The notes under the pieces are model-generated. The model did not search any database. It was given only the letters and a program-made list of their open reading frames with translations, and was not told the DNA's origin. Source: Epilithonimonas vandammei (GTDB lineage Bacteria; Bacteroidota; Bacteroidia; Flavobacteriales; Weeksellaceae). Taken from it: a DNA stretch of 64,000 nt. Below, one piece after another: positions 44,956 to 53,574 of the stretch. Position 1 is the first letter of the stretch. Every line of letters begins with the position of its first letter. A program made the translations under genes and the position numbers. The stretch is taken from NCBI RefSeq assembly GCF_003860525.1, contig NZ_CP034161.1, positions 1,798,001 to 1,862,000 of the forward strand, written 5' to 3'.

Positions 44956-45321
44956 TTGAAAGCATTATTTTCTATATGTATTGTACTCATTGTTGCACTT
45001 CGTCCGGTGCTGCCGTTGCTGGACTATACCATCAATTACACCTACATCAGAGAGAATATTTGTGAAAACAGAGCGAGACCGGAACTGAATTGTAACGGGA
45101 AATGTTACTTGGCAAAACAAATCTCCGGATCTTCTCAGAATTCTGACAAACAATCGGTGCTGAAGCTTTCTATCATTTCGGAAACATTCACAGCGGAAGA
45201 CATCTTAACGGTCCCGATTCCGGATTTAAAAGCTGGAGCGGATGATCCTTATGTTTGTGATGCCTCATTGTATCAGTACTTGGCTGTATCGGGTATTTTC
45301 CGCCCGCCACTCCCTTCATAG
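44956..45321 (+). CDS. Small membrane/secreted protein with CNGKC motif (copy 2)
   Basis: This 121-residue product with a TTG start opens MKALFSICIVLIVALRPVLPLLDYTINYTYI. It carries CENRARPELNCNGKCYLAKQI and ends GIFRPPLPS, parallel in order and spacing to copy 1 at 38584. Sequence outside the N-terminus, the CNGKC core and the FRPP end is divergent. It precedes YHS, SCO and superoxide dismutase genes. A copper- or redox-related periplasmic role is suggested by the two contexts. Confidence 0.65.
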   Translation: MKALFSICIVLIVALRPVLPLLDYTINYTYIRENICENRARPELNCNGKCYLAKQISGSSQNSDKQSVLKLSIISETFTAEDILTVPIPDLKAGADDPYVCDASLYQYLAVSGIFRPPLPS

Positions 45322-45546
45322 TTCCTCAGCTTGTTCATGCAATGAAATTAGTTGCACAAAATTATTCATTGGAACTATCCCTTAAGTGAATAGGATGACC
45401 ATCTAACCACGCTTTCTGTGAGCAGTGCTTCGGCAAGCTTAAGAAAAATCATCATTACACATCGTCTTATTACAGTATTGTCACATTTACACTGCAGACG
45501 CCGTTATAAAAGGGATCAGTCCGTTAATCATTCAATCAATTTTAAA

Positions 45547-45816
45547 ATGAAAATCAATTTAATCATATCCTTGCTTTTGGTATCCATATTGTCCTGTGCA
45601 CAGGAAACACCCAAAGTGAAGCATGTTTCTAAAAGGAAGCCTAAAACAGACCTGAGAGGCGTGAAAGTCATTAATGCAGACGATCCGGTCTGTCACATGA
45701 AAACTGCGGAATTTGTTAAAGATACAGCAGTTTATAAAAGAAAGATTTATGGCTTTTGCAGTGACTATTGTAAAGCCGAATTTAAAAAGAATCCGGTAAA
45801 GTACGCTGTAAAATGA
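45547..45816 (+). CDS. YHS-domain lipoprotein
   Basis: The start at ATG 45547 gives MKINLIISLLLVSILSCAQE, a lipoprotein signal with lipobox LSC. The 89-residue product ends in a YHS-type metal-binding domain (DDPVCHMKTAEFVKDTAVYKRKIYGFCSDYCKAEFKKNPVKY) with the DPVCHM and FCSDYC motifs expected to bind copper or heavy metal. Its stop overlaps the SCO gene start by 4 nt. It is thus in one operon with SCO, and probably hands metal to it or shields it. Confidence 0.83.
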   Translation: MKINLIISLLLVSILSCAQETPKVKHVSKRKPKTDLRGVKVINADDPVCHMKTAEFVKDTAVYKRKIYGFCSDYCKAEFKKNPVKYAVK

Positions 45817-46490
45817 AGCCTAAGAAAAAGTCTCTCAGCAAAAGCAAGCTCATAGCACCAATCATTGTCATTGCGGTATTATTTTTGGTGATAGGAATCG
45901 GAACCAGTTATTTCCGTAAAAGCCTTTATACGGTAATGAAGGTGCCGGATTTTCAACTGACAGATCAGAACGGACAAATGATTTCCAATAAAGATATGCT
46001 GGGCAAAGTTTACCTGGTTGAATTTTTCTACAGCCACTGTCCTACGATTTGTCCCGTAATGAATTCCAATATGAAATACATTATGACAGAGATCAACCGT
46101 CCGGATTTTGGAATCGTATCCATCAGTATAGATCCTACTCATGATACGCCAGAGGTGCTTAAAAATCACGCCAGAATGATCGGTGCAACATCCCAAAACT
46201 GGCATTTTGTATCTGGAGACCGGGATTATATAGGGAATCTGGCAGATCAGTTTGATATCTACGTTGGCGATAAAGAAGATCAGAGCGAGAGTCTGAACCA
46301 CAGCGGTATGATTGCACTGGTAGATCAAGACGGTAATCTGCGTTGCAGGTTTGATGAAAATAATATGCCGGTTCTGTACTATTCGGGGCTTAACTATGAC
46401 GATCCCGAAGGCACCAAAACCAGTCTGCGGGGCAAGTATCATCCGGACAGGGAAAAACTGATAGAAGATATTAAAAAACTGTTGCAGTAA
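45813..46490 (+). CDS. SCO1/SenC-family copper chaperone
   Basis: This 225-residue protein has an N-terminal membrane anchor (LIAPIIVIAVLFLVIGIGTSY), a thioredoxin-like domain with the copper-binding CPTICPVM (CxxxC) in VEFFYSHCPTICPVMNSN, SIDPTHDTPEVL, and the distal conserved His in LNHSGMIALVDQDG. SCO proteins load copper on cytochrome oxidase or act as thiol reductases at the periplasmic face. The gene is coupled to the YHS gene and precedes superoxide dismutase by about 50 bp. Confidence 0.88.
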   Translation: MKPKKKSLSKSKLIAPIIVIAVLFLVIGIGTSYFRKSLYTVMKVPDFQLTDQNGQMISNKDMLGKVYLVEFFYSHCPTICPVMNSNMKYIMTEINRPDFGIVSISIDPTHDTPEVLKNHARMIGATSQNWHFVSGDRDYIGNLADQFDIYVGDKEDQSESLNHSGMIALVDQDGNLRCRFDENNMPVLYYSGLNYDDPEGTKTSLRGKYHPDREKLIEDIKKLLQ

Positions 46491-46506
46491 GCCGCGGAAA
46501 CAAGAG

Positions 46507-46514
46507 TATATTTG
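46507..46514 (+). promoter_or_regulatory. Predicted -7 box (TATATTTG) of the superoxide dismutase gene
   Basis: TATATTTG matches TAnnTTTG and lies 27 nt upstream of the ATG at 46542. The gene may thus be transcribed on its own as well as from the operon. Confidence 0.45.
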
Positions 46515-46541
46515 AATAATTTAACAATAAATCAATTGGAT

Positions 46542-47210
46542 ATGAAAGTATTAAAAATAGCAGCAGCCAGCTTTTTCATGGCTGCACAGCTGGTGACGGC
46601 ACAGTTTAAGCAGACAGCGCTTCCTTACGCATACAATGCACTGGAAGGATCTATAGATGCGCAGACGATGGAAATCCATTACACCAAACATGCGGCAGGA
46701 TACGCAAGTAACCTGAACAAAGCCGTTGCAGGAACACCGCTGGAAAAAGAGAGCCTGGAAAAAATACTTTCCCACATCTCCAAAGAGAGCCCGGCAGTAC
46801 GAAATAATGCGGGTGGCCATTATAACCACGAGCTGTTCTGGACCATCCTCACACCTGAGAAAAATACAATGCCTTCCGCAAAACTGGCTAAAGCGATCAA
46901 TGATCACTTTGGAAGCCTGGATGCACTGAAGGAAAAACTGAGCAAAGCTGGCGCTGACCGTTTTGGATCCGGCTGGGCTTGGTTAGTGGTTACGGCAGAT
47001 AAGAAGCTGGCAGTGACATCTTCCCCGAATCAGGATAATCCGCTAATGGATGTGTCGGAGATAAAAGGCACGCCTGTCTTAGGAATAGATGTATGGGAAC
47101 ATGCCTACTACCTAAAATATCAGAATAAAAGAGCAGACTATCTGAACGCCTTCTGGAACGTTGTAAACTGGAAAGAAGTGAGCCGCCGGTATGAGCAGGC
47201 TGTTAAATAA
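46542..47210 (+). CDS. Secreted iron/manganese superoxide dismutase
   Basis: The start at ATG 46542 gives a signal peptide, [21 protein letters not shown], unusual for a family that is mostly cytosolic. The 222-residue product has the Fe/Mn-SOD ligands and motifs: [20 protein letters not shown] (first His pair region), [22 protein letters not shown] and [20 protein letters not shown] (D-x3-HAYY). It converts superoxide to peroxide and oxygen, in the periplasm or outside the cell. It directly follows the SCO gene. The gene ends shortly before IS1182 copy 1. Confidence 0.88.
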   Translation: MKVLKIAAASFFMAAQLVTAQFKQTALPYAYNALEGSIDAQTMEIHYTKHAAGYASNLNKAVAGTPLEKESLEKILSHISKESPAVRNNAGGHYNHELFWTILTPEKNTMPSAKLAKAINDHFGSLDALKEKLSKAGADRFGSGWAWLVVTADKKLAVTSSPNQDNPLMDVSEIKGTPVLGIDVWEHAYYLKYQNKRADYLNAFWNVVNWKEVSRRYEQAVK

Positions 47211-47232
47211 TCATTGATGCACCGCTAAAAAA

Positions 47233-48949
47233 GAATCCGTCTCACAACAAAATTTGAGGCGGATTTTTTATTTCAGTAAAATGTATATTATTTTGGAAAA
47301 TAGAAAAAGTTGTCCTCTTTAGGCAACTTTCTTTCTTAGATTGTGTGCTAAAGCGTGTAAACCGAACTCCAATTCTACTTTTTTCAGACCTTTGAGGGTA
47401 AACCGCTTAAAATTATTGCAATGTTTGAGATGTGCAAACACAGGTTCTACTTCAACCGAGCGTTGTTTTCTTTTTTTAATGCCTTTTTCACTGTTTAAAA
47501 GTTTTCGTATTTTCTCTTTGTAATCTTCCAAATGATGGTTCCGTTCGATGCTTCGGTTTTCTTTGGAACTGTGGCAAACGCCTCTAATTGGGCATCCATC
47601 GCAGTTTTTAGCCTGATAATGGGAGAGCTTTTGAGGATAACCGGTCTTGGTTTTGCGCGTGCTTTCGTGCGTTTTTTCCATCTTTTGTCCCATCGGACAA
47701 ACGTAAAAATCGTCTTCCCCGTTGTAATGCAGATTTTCTTTGCTGAAAATCTTGTGTTTCGCCTGATAACGGGCATTCTGCTCTTTGTCGAAAGTATTGT
47801 ATTTTACAAATGGTGTAATATTGTTCTGTTCCAATAATTCGTAGTTCTGCTCGCTTCCGTACCCCGCATCAGCAGTGAGTTCTTCCAACTCTTCCATTCT
47901 TTTTTTACCAAACAATTTCTCAAAATTTTCCAAATGGCGCTCCAAAGTATTGATATCATTGGTTTGCTGATGGATGGTATAATTGACGATGATTTGATTC
48001 TCTGTGGAAATCTGTGCATTATAAGCCGGTTTGAGCTGTCCATTCATCATGTGATCGTCCTTCATTCTCATGAAAGTAGCATCTTCATCGGTCTTGCTGT
48101 AGGAATTCCGCTCTGCTAAAATAGCTTCCTGAGCTTCGTATTTATCGAGGTTTTTCTCAAAATTTTTTTTAATGTAATTCAGTTTGGCTTTGGCTTTTTT
48201 GTCGGAATCGGTTTTACCCCCGCTGCCTTTTAATTTGGCATTGATATTTTCTGCCGTTTGCCGGATTTTTTCTTTGCTGATCTCTTTGAACCCCGGCGGT
48301 TCAGGGTCTTTATCTTCTTCCTTTGCCACACTTTGAGCGTATTTCCAGAGCTCTTCCAGCTGACGAAGCATTTTTTCTTTGTTGGTTTTGATGGCATTTG
48401 CCCAGACAAAAGTGTAGCGACCCGCCTGTGCTTCAATTTTGGTTCCGTCTACAAACACCTGTTTCAGGCTCACCAAACCTTCTTCTGCCAAAAGCAAAAC
48501 CACCTGTGAGAAAATATTTTTGAAGGCGGCTTCAAGTTTATGGGTACGAAAACGGTTCACGGTATTGTGATCCACGATGCTCATGTTGGAGAGCCACATG
48601 AAGTTGATGTTTTCACGAAGCGCTTTTTCGATTTTCCGCGATGAATAAATATTGTTCATATACGCAAAAACCATCACCTTGAGCATCATCACGGGATGAT
48701 AACTGGGATTTCCTTCTTTGCTGTAAGCTTTCAGGAGCGGGTCAATGTTTACCTTCTCCAAAATATCATTAACGATCCGAACAGGATGATTTTCGGGAAT
48801 CAAATCCTCAAAACTATAAGGAAACAAAACCAACTGATTTTGATTGTAATGCTTAAAATTCATAAACAACTGTCTGATTATCAGATATAAATATACGAAA
48901 ACCCTCAATAATAACCAAAAAAAATCCGCCTCAGTTGTGAGACGGATTC
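47233..48949 (-). mobile_element. IS1182-family insertion sequence, copy 1 (1717 bp)
   Basis: The element runs from gaatccgtctcacaac to its inverse gttgtgagacggattc at 48934-48949. It is the same length as copy 2 (60363-62079), with the same orientation and about five visible base differences. Both ends contain a hairpin of aatccgyctc...gaggcggatt type with T runs. No direct target repeat is seen at the edges. Flanks are aaaaaa on the left and ttttt on the right. Confidence 0.9.
47319..48863 (-). CDS. IS1182-family DDE transposase (copy 1)
   Basis: The product begins at MNFKHYNQNQLVLFPYSFEDLIPENHPVR (about 48863) and has about 514 residues. Longer starts up to 48986 leave the element and are artefacts. 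Features of IS1182 transposases are HPVRIVNDILEKVN, WLSNMSIVDHNTVNRFR, VFVDGTKIEAQAGRYTFVW (first Asp), ADAGYGSEQNYELLE (second), a zinc-like CPMGQKM...CDGCPIRGVC segment and SVEVEPVFAHLKHCNNFKRF (catalytic Glu). It is uninterrupted and reads the same as copy 2, so it may be active. Confidence 0.88.
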   Translation of the reverse strand: MNFKHYNQNQLVLFPYSFEDLIPENHPVRIVNDILEKVNIDPLLKAYSKEGNPSYHPVMMLKVMVFAYMNNIYSSRKIEKALRENINFMWLSNMSIVDHNTVNRFRTHKLEAAFKNIFSQVVLLLAEEGLVSLKQVFVDGTKIEAQAGRYTFVWANAIKTNKEKMLRQLEELWKYAQSVAKEEDKDPEPPGFKEISKEKIRQTAENINAKLKGSGGKTDSDKKAKAKLNYIKKNFEKNLDKYEAQEAILAERNSYSKTDEDATFMRMKDDHMMNGQLKPAYNAQISTENQIIVNYTIHQQTNDINTLERHLENFEKLFGKKRMEELEELTADAGYGSEQNYELLEQNNITPFVKYNTFDKEQNARYQAKHKIFSKENLHYNGEDDFYVCPMGQKMEKTHESTRKTKTGYPQKLSHYQAKNCDGCPIRGVCHSSKENRSIERNHHLEDYKEKIRKLLNSEKGIKKRKQRSVEVEPVFAHLKHCNNFKRFTLKGLKKVELEFGLHALAHNLRKKVA

Positions 48950-49144
48950 TTTTTATTACATAGCTTATCACTTCACAGGGCATCACATCGTAGGGTACCG
49001 CGTGTGGTACTTTTGCCTGACATCAGACCTCCACGGGCTAGGGTGGTATGGATTGATATCACCCTTCAGCACTATTCTTAATGGTGATGGTTTACATATA
49101 AAAGAAGTTTATTATCTTTATATCACAAACTAATTAATATCATT

Positions 49145-49432
49145 ATGAAATCCAACTTAAACCCCGAAGACGAGAATCTATTGATGCTGATAGCCCAATA
49201 TTTAGAATTCAACAGCCAGCAAATGCAGTTGCTCACCAATTGGCTAAAAACAAATGAAAAATCTTTCAAAAATAACCTCATAGACAGTGCCGAACTCAAG
49301 CAGCAGTACCACATCAGCGACAGCACCATTTATCGCCTCAGGAAAAAGGGTAAGCTGAGTTTTACTAAATTAGGTAACAAGTATATGTACTCCCGCAGTG
49401 CTATTGAAAACCTGATGGAGCAAGAGCCTTAA
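49145..49432 (+). CDS. Excisionase-like helix-turn-helix (HTH_17) protein
   Basis: This 95-residue protein has an N-terminal helical part (DENLLMLIAQYLEFNSQQMQLL) and a C-terminal MerR-type HTH (IDSAELKQQYHISDSTIYRLRKKGKLSFTKLGNKYMYSRSAIENLM), as in excisionase and HTH_17 proteins of Bacteroidota. Such proteins are common as accessory genes in mobile elements, where they act as excision or copy-control factors. No integrase gene is seen nearby. It lies just inside IS1182 copy 1. Confidence 0.72.
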   Translation: MKSNLNPEDENLLMLIAQYLEFNSQQMQLLTNWLKTNEKSFKNNLIDSAELKQQYHISDSTIYRLRKKGKLSFTKLGNKYMYSRSAIENLMEQEP

Positions 49433-49874
49433 AAGCCACCGTTTCATTTCAATGCATTACCCCGTCCTTATTGGGACGGGGGTGTATTGCTTTGGCCCCA
49501 ACGCTATCTGGCGGTAATAAGATTTTAAAGTCAAAAAATATCGGTGTTGCCCGCCTCATCTGCGAGAACACTAAGCTCAAAAGTTACTACGCTTGTCAAA
49601 AGGTTTACCATACTGCTAAATATAGCGGAGGTCATGCTCAGACGCATTCTATTTTCTCCCATTGTTCTCCCACAATCCTTCGGGTCTTCTTCGGAAAAAA
49701 CATCTTTTTTCCGAAGAAGACCCGAAGAAACCCCGGTGATGACCCGAAGAAAGCCCGAAGCTATCCGGTCAAAATCAGTCAGAACCAGTCAAAACCAGTC
49801 ACAACCGGTCACGGGTGTACAAGCTGCCATTTTCTGTTTTAACTTCGTGTCATTAACCAATAAAATTATTTGTT
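49433..49874. other. 442-bp gap with strong hairpins and no recognised gene
   Basis: A gc-rich terminator-like hairpin (ccccgtcc..ttatt..gggacgggg) lies near 49460-49485. A perfect 20-bp inverted repeat is at 49681-49724, and tandem aaccagtca/aaccggtca repeats are at about 49770-49815. The region lies between the HTH gene and the DUF6266 gene and may carry a promoter or regulatory leader for the latter. ORFs here are shadows. Confidence 0.5.
49681..49724. repeat. Perfect 20-bp inverted repeat with 4-nt loop
   Basis: Arms cgggtcttcttcggaaaaaa (49681-49700) and ttttttccgaagaagacccg (49705-49724) are exactly complementary around catc. It is a very stable hairpin without a T run suited to simple termination in either sense. 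It is followed by further cccgaagaa/agcccgaag motifs. Confidence 0.75.
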
Positions 49875-50516
49875 ATGGCAACATTAAGCAAAGGAATCCT
49901 AGGAGGATTCTCAGGTAAAGTAGGACCGGTAGTAGGCGCCACCTGGCGTGGTATGGACGTCATCCGCAGCCGTCCTAAGAGCTCCAAACGCACCCCTTCG
50001 GAAAAGCAGCTGGAGCAGCAGCTGAAGTTCAAGCTGGCCATCAGCTTTCTGCAACCGATTAAAAACATCCAGTCCCGCTTCTTCGGTTCGGGAAGTGGGG
50101 TGAAATCTCGGGTGAACCTGGCGGTGTCTTACACCATCAGCGAGGCCATCCAGATGGTGGCAGGTCTCCCGGAACTGATCTACAACAAAGTGCTGATCAC
50201 CCGTGGCGAACTCACCAGTTTCCAGAATGCCGTGCTTACCACACAGCCCGGCGGCGTGCTGCACCTGGAGTGGGAGGACAACAGCACGCAGGGTGATGCC
50301 GCTCCCAAAGACCAGGTCAGCATTGTGTGTTACTGCGCAGAGCTGAATAACTGGGAGATCTACGAGGGCATTGTGATGCGCTCCGACCTGATGGCCGATG
50401 TCACGCTGCCAGCCTACTGTCTCGGCAAAACAATGGAGGTCTATGCCTTCCTGAATAACGAGAAACAGACGGCAGCCTCCACCAGTCTCTACCTCGGGCA
50501 GCACGTGGTCAATTAA
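49875..50516 (+). CDS. DUF6266-family protein, GC-rich relative to neighbours
   Basis: This 213-residue protein begins MATLSKGILGGFSGKVGPVVGATWRGMDVIRSRPKSSKRTPSEKQ, the diagnostic N-terminus of DUF6266, followed by a beta-rich body (LHLEWEDNSTQGDAAPKDQVSIVCYC, LMADVTLPAYCLGKTMEVYAFLNNEK). Function is unknown; the family is linked to mobile regions of Bacteroidota and resembles virion or surface components. Codons are far more GC-rich than those of neighbouring genes, a mark of recent acquisition or strong expression. A terminator follows at 50523-50551. Confidence 0.78.
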   Translation: MATLSKGILGGFSGKVGPVVGATWRGMDVIRSRPKSSKRTPSEKQLEQQLKFKLAISFLQPIKNIQSRFFGSGSGVKSRVNLAVSYTISEAIQMVAGLPELIYNKVLITRGELTSFQNAVLTTQPGGVLHLEWEDNSTQGDAAPKDQVSIVCYCAELNNWEIYEGIVMRSDLMADVTLPAYCLGKTMEVYAFLNNEKQTAASTSLYLGQHVVN

Positions 50517-50522
50517 CCACAG

Positions 50523-50551
50523 AATCCACTCCGCAAGAGTGGATTTTTTTT
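50523..50551 (+). terminator. Rho-independent terminator after DUF6266
   Basis: Arms aatccactc and gagtggatt around cgcaa lead directly into eight T residues. Confidence 0.85.
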
Positions 50552-50575
50552 GTGATAATGAGGATTTCCGTAATT

Positions 50576-50603
50576 GTTGCGTTTGGAAAATTTTATATAT
50601 TTG
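50576..50603 (+). promoter_or_regulatory. Predicted promoter upstream of the type I R-M locus
   Basis: TTG at 50576-50578 and TATATTTG at 50596-50603 are separated by 17 nt and fit the Bacteroidota -33/-7 arrangement. They lie about 200 nt before hsdM. The long leader in between contains a 17-codon frame at 50641 with no support as a gene. Confidence 0.45.
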
Positions 50604-50810
50604 AAATAATAAAAAACTAATTGCTTAATGATAATTCATAATGAAAACTTGTAATCAATTTCGTCGGCATATACGCACTATGCAAACAATGTGAAAAACA
50701 GTGGGGCAACCTTGTTTTTTATTTGAAAATTTCCTTAGAATAAATCATTAAACAAAAAAGTAATAAAATAGAATAGTTAGATTCTGCTTTTTTATTGATA
50801 AAAGACTTAA

Positions 50811-52376
50811 ATGGCAACGAAAACAACTGCAAAAACAAAAAGTACCGAAGAAATCCTGTGGGATTCTGCCAATAAATTAAGAGGTTCTGTAGAGCCTTCC
50901 GAATATAAACACGTGGTATTGAGCCTCATCTTCCTAAAGTTTGCAAATGACAAATTTTTGAGAAGAAGACAGGAACTCATCAACGAACACAAAGAAGCAT
51001 TTCTGGATATTCCCGAATTCTATCAGGCGGAAAATGTCTTTTACCTGCCGGAAGAATCCCGATGGACTTTCATTATGGAAAATGCCAAGCAGGAAAATAT
51101 TACCCTGATTGTAGATTCTGCCCTGAAAACCATTGAGCGTACCAACAAATCTCTGGAAGGTGCTTTGCCTGATAATTATTTTTCACGTCTAGGGCTGGAT
51201 CAGTCTAAGTTCTCGGCTTTGCTGGATACGATTAACAATATTGATACCCTGAAAGACGAAGCCCACGATATTGTAGGACGTGTGTACGAATATTTCCTGA
51301 GCAAATTTGCCATTGCCGAAGGGAAAGGAAAAGGAGAATTCTATACCCCGAAATCGATTGTTAATCTGATTGCTGAAATGATAGAGCCTTACAAAGGGAA
51401 AATATATGACCCTTCCTGTGGTTCGGGCGGGATGTTTGTACAGTCGCTGAAGTTTATTGAAAAGCATAAGGGCAACAAAAAAGATGTTTCTATCTATGGT
51501 CAGGAGCTGACCAATACGACCTATAAACTCGCCAAGATGAATCTCGCTATCCGTGGGATTTCTTCTAATCTGGGAAACAAAGCGGCAGATACTTTTGGCG
51601 ACGACCAGCACAAAGATCTGAAAGCCGACTATATAATGGCGAACCCACCTTTTAATTTAAAAGACTGGCGTGCGGAAAATGAACTGACCACCGACCCAAG
51701 ATGGGCAGGCTATGAAGTGCCTCCAAAATCCAATGCCAATTATGCGTGGATCTTGAATATGATCTCCAAGCTTTCTCAGAATGGGGTTGCTGGATTTATT
51801 TTGGCGAACGGTGCTTTGAGTGGTGGTGGCGAAGAATATAAAATTCGGAAGCAGATTATTGAAAATGATTTGGTAGAAGCGGTGGTGATTTTACCACAAG
51901 ATATGTTTTATTCGACCAATATTTCGGTGACACTTTGGATTCTAAACCGCAATAAAAATGAAAGAACTTTTGAAGTGAACGACGGGATCAAAAATTACCG
52001 TAACCGAAAGGGCGAAGTTCTGTTTATGGATTTGCGTCAGAAAGGTGAACCATTTGAAAAGAAATTTATTCAGTTTGGCGAAGAAGAGATTACTGCGATA
52101 GCGACTCATTATCACAATTGGCAACAAAGCAATTGGAAAGAAACGTATCAGGATATTCCTGAATATTCTTACAGTGCGAGTCTGGAAGACATCCGTAAAA
52201 AAGATTATTCTTTGGTACCGAGTAAATATATTGAATTCGTCAACCGTGATGAAAGTCTGGATTATGATGAGCAGATGCAAAGTTTACAGACTGATTTGAA
52301 ACACTTATTTGAGCAGGAAAGCCAATTGAAAGAGGAGGTTTCCAATGTTTTTAAAACTTTGGGTTATGAGTTATAG
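50811..52376 (+). CDS. hsdM: Type I restriction-modification DNA methyltransferase subunit
   Basis: This 521-residue protein has the HsdM N-terminal helical domain (ILWDSANKLRGSVEPSEYKHVVLSLIFLKF), the SAM-binding DPSCGSGG (200-207) and the N6-adenine catalytic NPPF (278-281). With HsdS it methylates adenine in the recognition sequence and protects host DNA. The ATG at 50811 is well placed. The 3' end overlaps hsdS by 11 nt (ATGAGTTATAG), so the subunits are translationally coupled. Confidence 0.93.
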   Translation: MATKTTAKTKSTEEILWDSANKLRGSVEPSEYKHVVLSLIFLKFANDKFLRRRQELINEHKEAFLDIPEFYQAENVFYLPEESRWTFIMENAKQENITLIVDSALKTIERTNKSLEGALPDNYFSRLGLDQSKFSALLDTINNIDTLKDEAHDIVGRVYEYFLSKFAIAEGKGKGEFYTPKSIVNLIAEMIEPYKGKIYDPSCGSGGMFVQSLKFIEKHKGNKKDVSIYGQELTNTTYKLAKMNLAIRGISSNLGNKAADTFGDDQHKDLKADYIMANPPFNLKDWRAENELTTDPRWAGYEVPPKSNANYAWILNMISKLSQNGVAGFILANGALSGGGEEYKIRKQIIENDLVEAVVILPQDMFYSTNISVTLWILNRNKNERTFEVNDGIKNYRNRKGEVLFMDLRQKGEPFEKKFIQFGEEEITAIATHYHNWQQSNWKETYQDIPEYSYSASLEDIRKKDYSLVPSKYIEFVNRDESLDYDEQMQSLQTDLKHLFEQESQLKEEVSNVFKTLGYEL

Positions 52377-53475
52377 AAAAATTGGAGATTTGATTCAAGT
52401 TGTAGATCAGCGGAACAGAGATTTGGCGGTTACACATCTTGTGGGATTAACGATTAATAAAAAGTTTATTCCGTCTGTTGCAAATATTATTGGGACGGAT
52501 ATGGCAAATTATAAATTAATAAGAAAGAATCAGTTTGCTTGTAGTACAATGCAGGTTCGCAGGGATAAAAAAATGCCAATTGCTTTACTAAAGGAATTTG
52601 AAATCGCTATTATTTCGCAAGCATATCCGGTTTTTGAAGTCATTGATGAGAATTTGATTTTGCCTGATTATCTGATGTTGTGGTTTTCCCGTTCTGAATT
52701 TGACAGAGAAGCTTGTTTTCACGCAGTTGGTGGTGTGAGGGGAAGTCTTGAATGGGAAGATTTTTGTGGAATGCAACTTCCGGTTCCTTCCACCGAAGAA
52801 CAGCGACAGATTGTTGCGCAATACCAAAGCATAACCAACAAAATAAAAGTCAACGAACAGATTTGCGAAAAGTTGGAAGCTACTGCGCAGGCTTTGTATA
52901 AACATTGGTTTGTGGATAATAAATCAGATGATTGGGAAATGAAAAAAATTGGCGAAGTTTCAGAAATAAAAGCGGGAGGTGACCGACCAAAAGTTTATTC
53001 AGAGATAGAGACAGAAAAATGTTTTGTTCCAATTTTTTCAAATGGTGTTACAAATGAAGGCTTATATGGTTTTACTGATAAAGCAATTTATCCCGAAAAA
53101 AGTATTACAATATCTGCACGAGGAACTATTGGTTACTGTGTACTAAGAAATAAACCTTTTGTAGGAATAGTACGATTATTAGTGGTTACACCTTTCAATA
53201 AATTCGAATCAACATATCTTTTCGAATTTTTGAAAAGAATTGAATTTGATAATTCGGGCTCAGTTCAAAATCAACTTACTATACCACAGATTTCAACCTT
53301 AGAAATTATAATGCCACCAGAACAAACATTAAGAAAGTACGATGAAAGCGTTATGAAACTTAATAATTTGATTGAAATGAAAATGCAAGAAAATAAAAAA
53401 CTCACCCAACTGCAAAGTTTGTTGTTGTCGCGGTTGGCGGTTGGGGAGGAAGAAAAGAGAAAGATAATGGTATAA
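52366..53475 (+). CDS. hsdS: Type I restriction-modification specificity subunit
   Basis: The start at ATG 52366 gives MSYRKIGDLIQVVDQRN; the longer frame from 52345 lies inside hsdM. The about 369-residue product has two target-recognition domains with conserved helical spacers: TRD1 to about 150, spacer ITNKIKVNEQICEKLEATAQALYKHW, TRD2 (GEVSEIKAGGDRPKVY onward to MPPEQTLRK), then the C-terminal coiled coil (LIEMKMQENKKLTQLQSLLLSRLA). The TRDs set the DNA target, which cannot be read from sequence alone. No spare hsdS copies or invertase were seen. Confidence 0.9.
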   Translation: MSYRKIGDLIQVVDQRNRDLAVTHLVGLTINKKFIPSVANIIGTDMANYKLIRKNQFACSTMQVRRDKKMPIALLKEFEIAIISQAYPVFEVIDENLILPDYLMLWFSRSEFDREACFHAVGGVRGSLEWEDFCGMQLPVPSTEEQRQIVAQYQSITNKIKVNEQICEKLEATAQALYKHWFVDNKSDDWEMKKIGEVSEIKAGGDRPKVYSEIETEKCFVPIFSNGVTNEGLYGFTDKAIYPEKSITISARGTIGYCVLRNKPFVGIVRLLVVTPFNKFESTYLFEFLKRIEFDNSGSVQNQLTIPQISTLEIIMPPEQTLRKYDESVMKLNNLIEMKMQENKKLTQLQSLLLSRLAVGEEEKRKIMV

Positions 53476-53501
53476 GGGCGAATAGTAAGTGCAGATAGTA
53501 A

Positions 53502-53521
53502 GGGCGAATTGCGATTCGCCC
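53502..53521. repeat. REP palindrome gggcgaattgcgattcgccc (copy A)
   Basis: A palindrome with one mismatch at the centre relative to its relatives lies between hsdS and the AAA ATPase gene, followed by ccgaccgacccctaacgg. It is one of four REPs around and inside the RAYT gene. Confidence 0.75.
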
Positions 53522-53574
53522 CGACCGACCCCTAACGGAAAATAAAACTAATAACTATTGAAAACCAAAATATT

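Noticed and set aside
47319-48986. Long N-terminal extension of the IS1182 transposase in copy 1
   Set aside because: The extra residues are encoded outside the element by flanking DNA and are absent in copy 2.
50641-50694. 17-codon leader frame (MKTCNQFRRHIRTMQTM) before hsdM
   Set aside because: There is no conserved attenuation structure or regulatory codon run, and it is too short to support.
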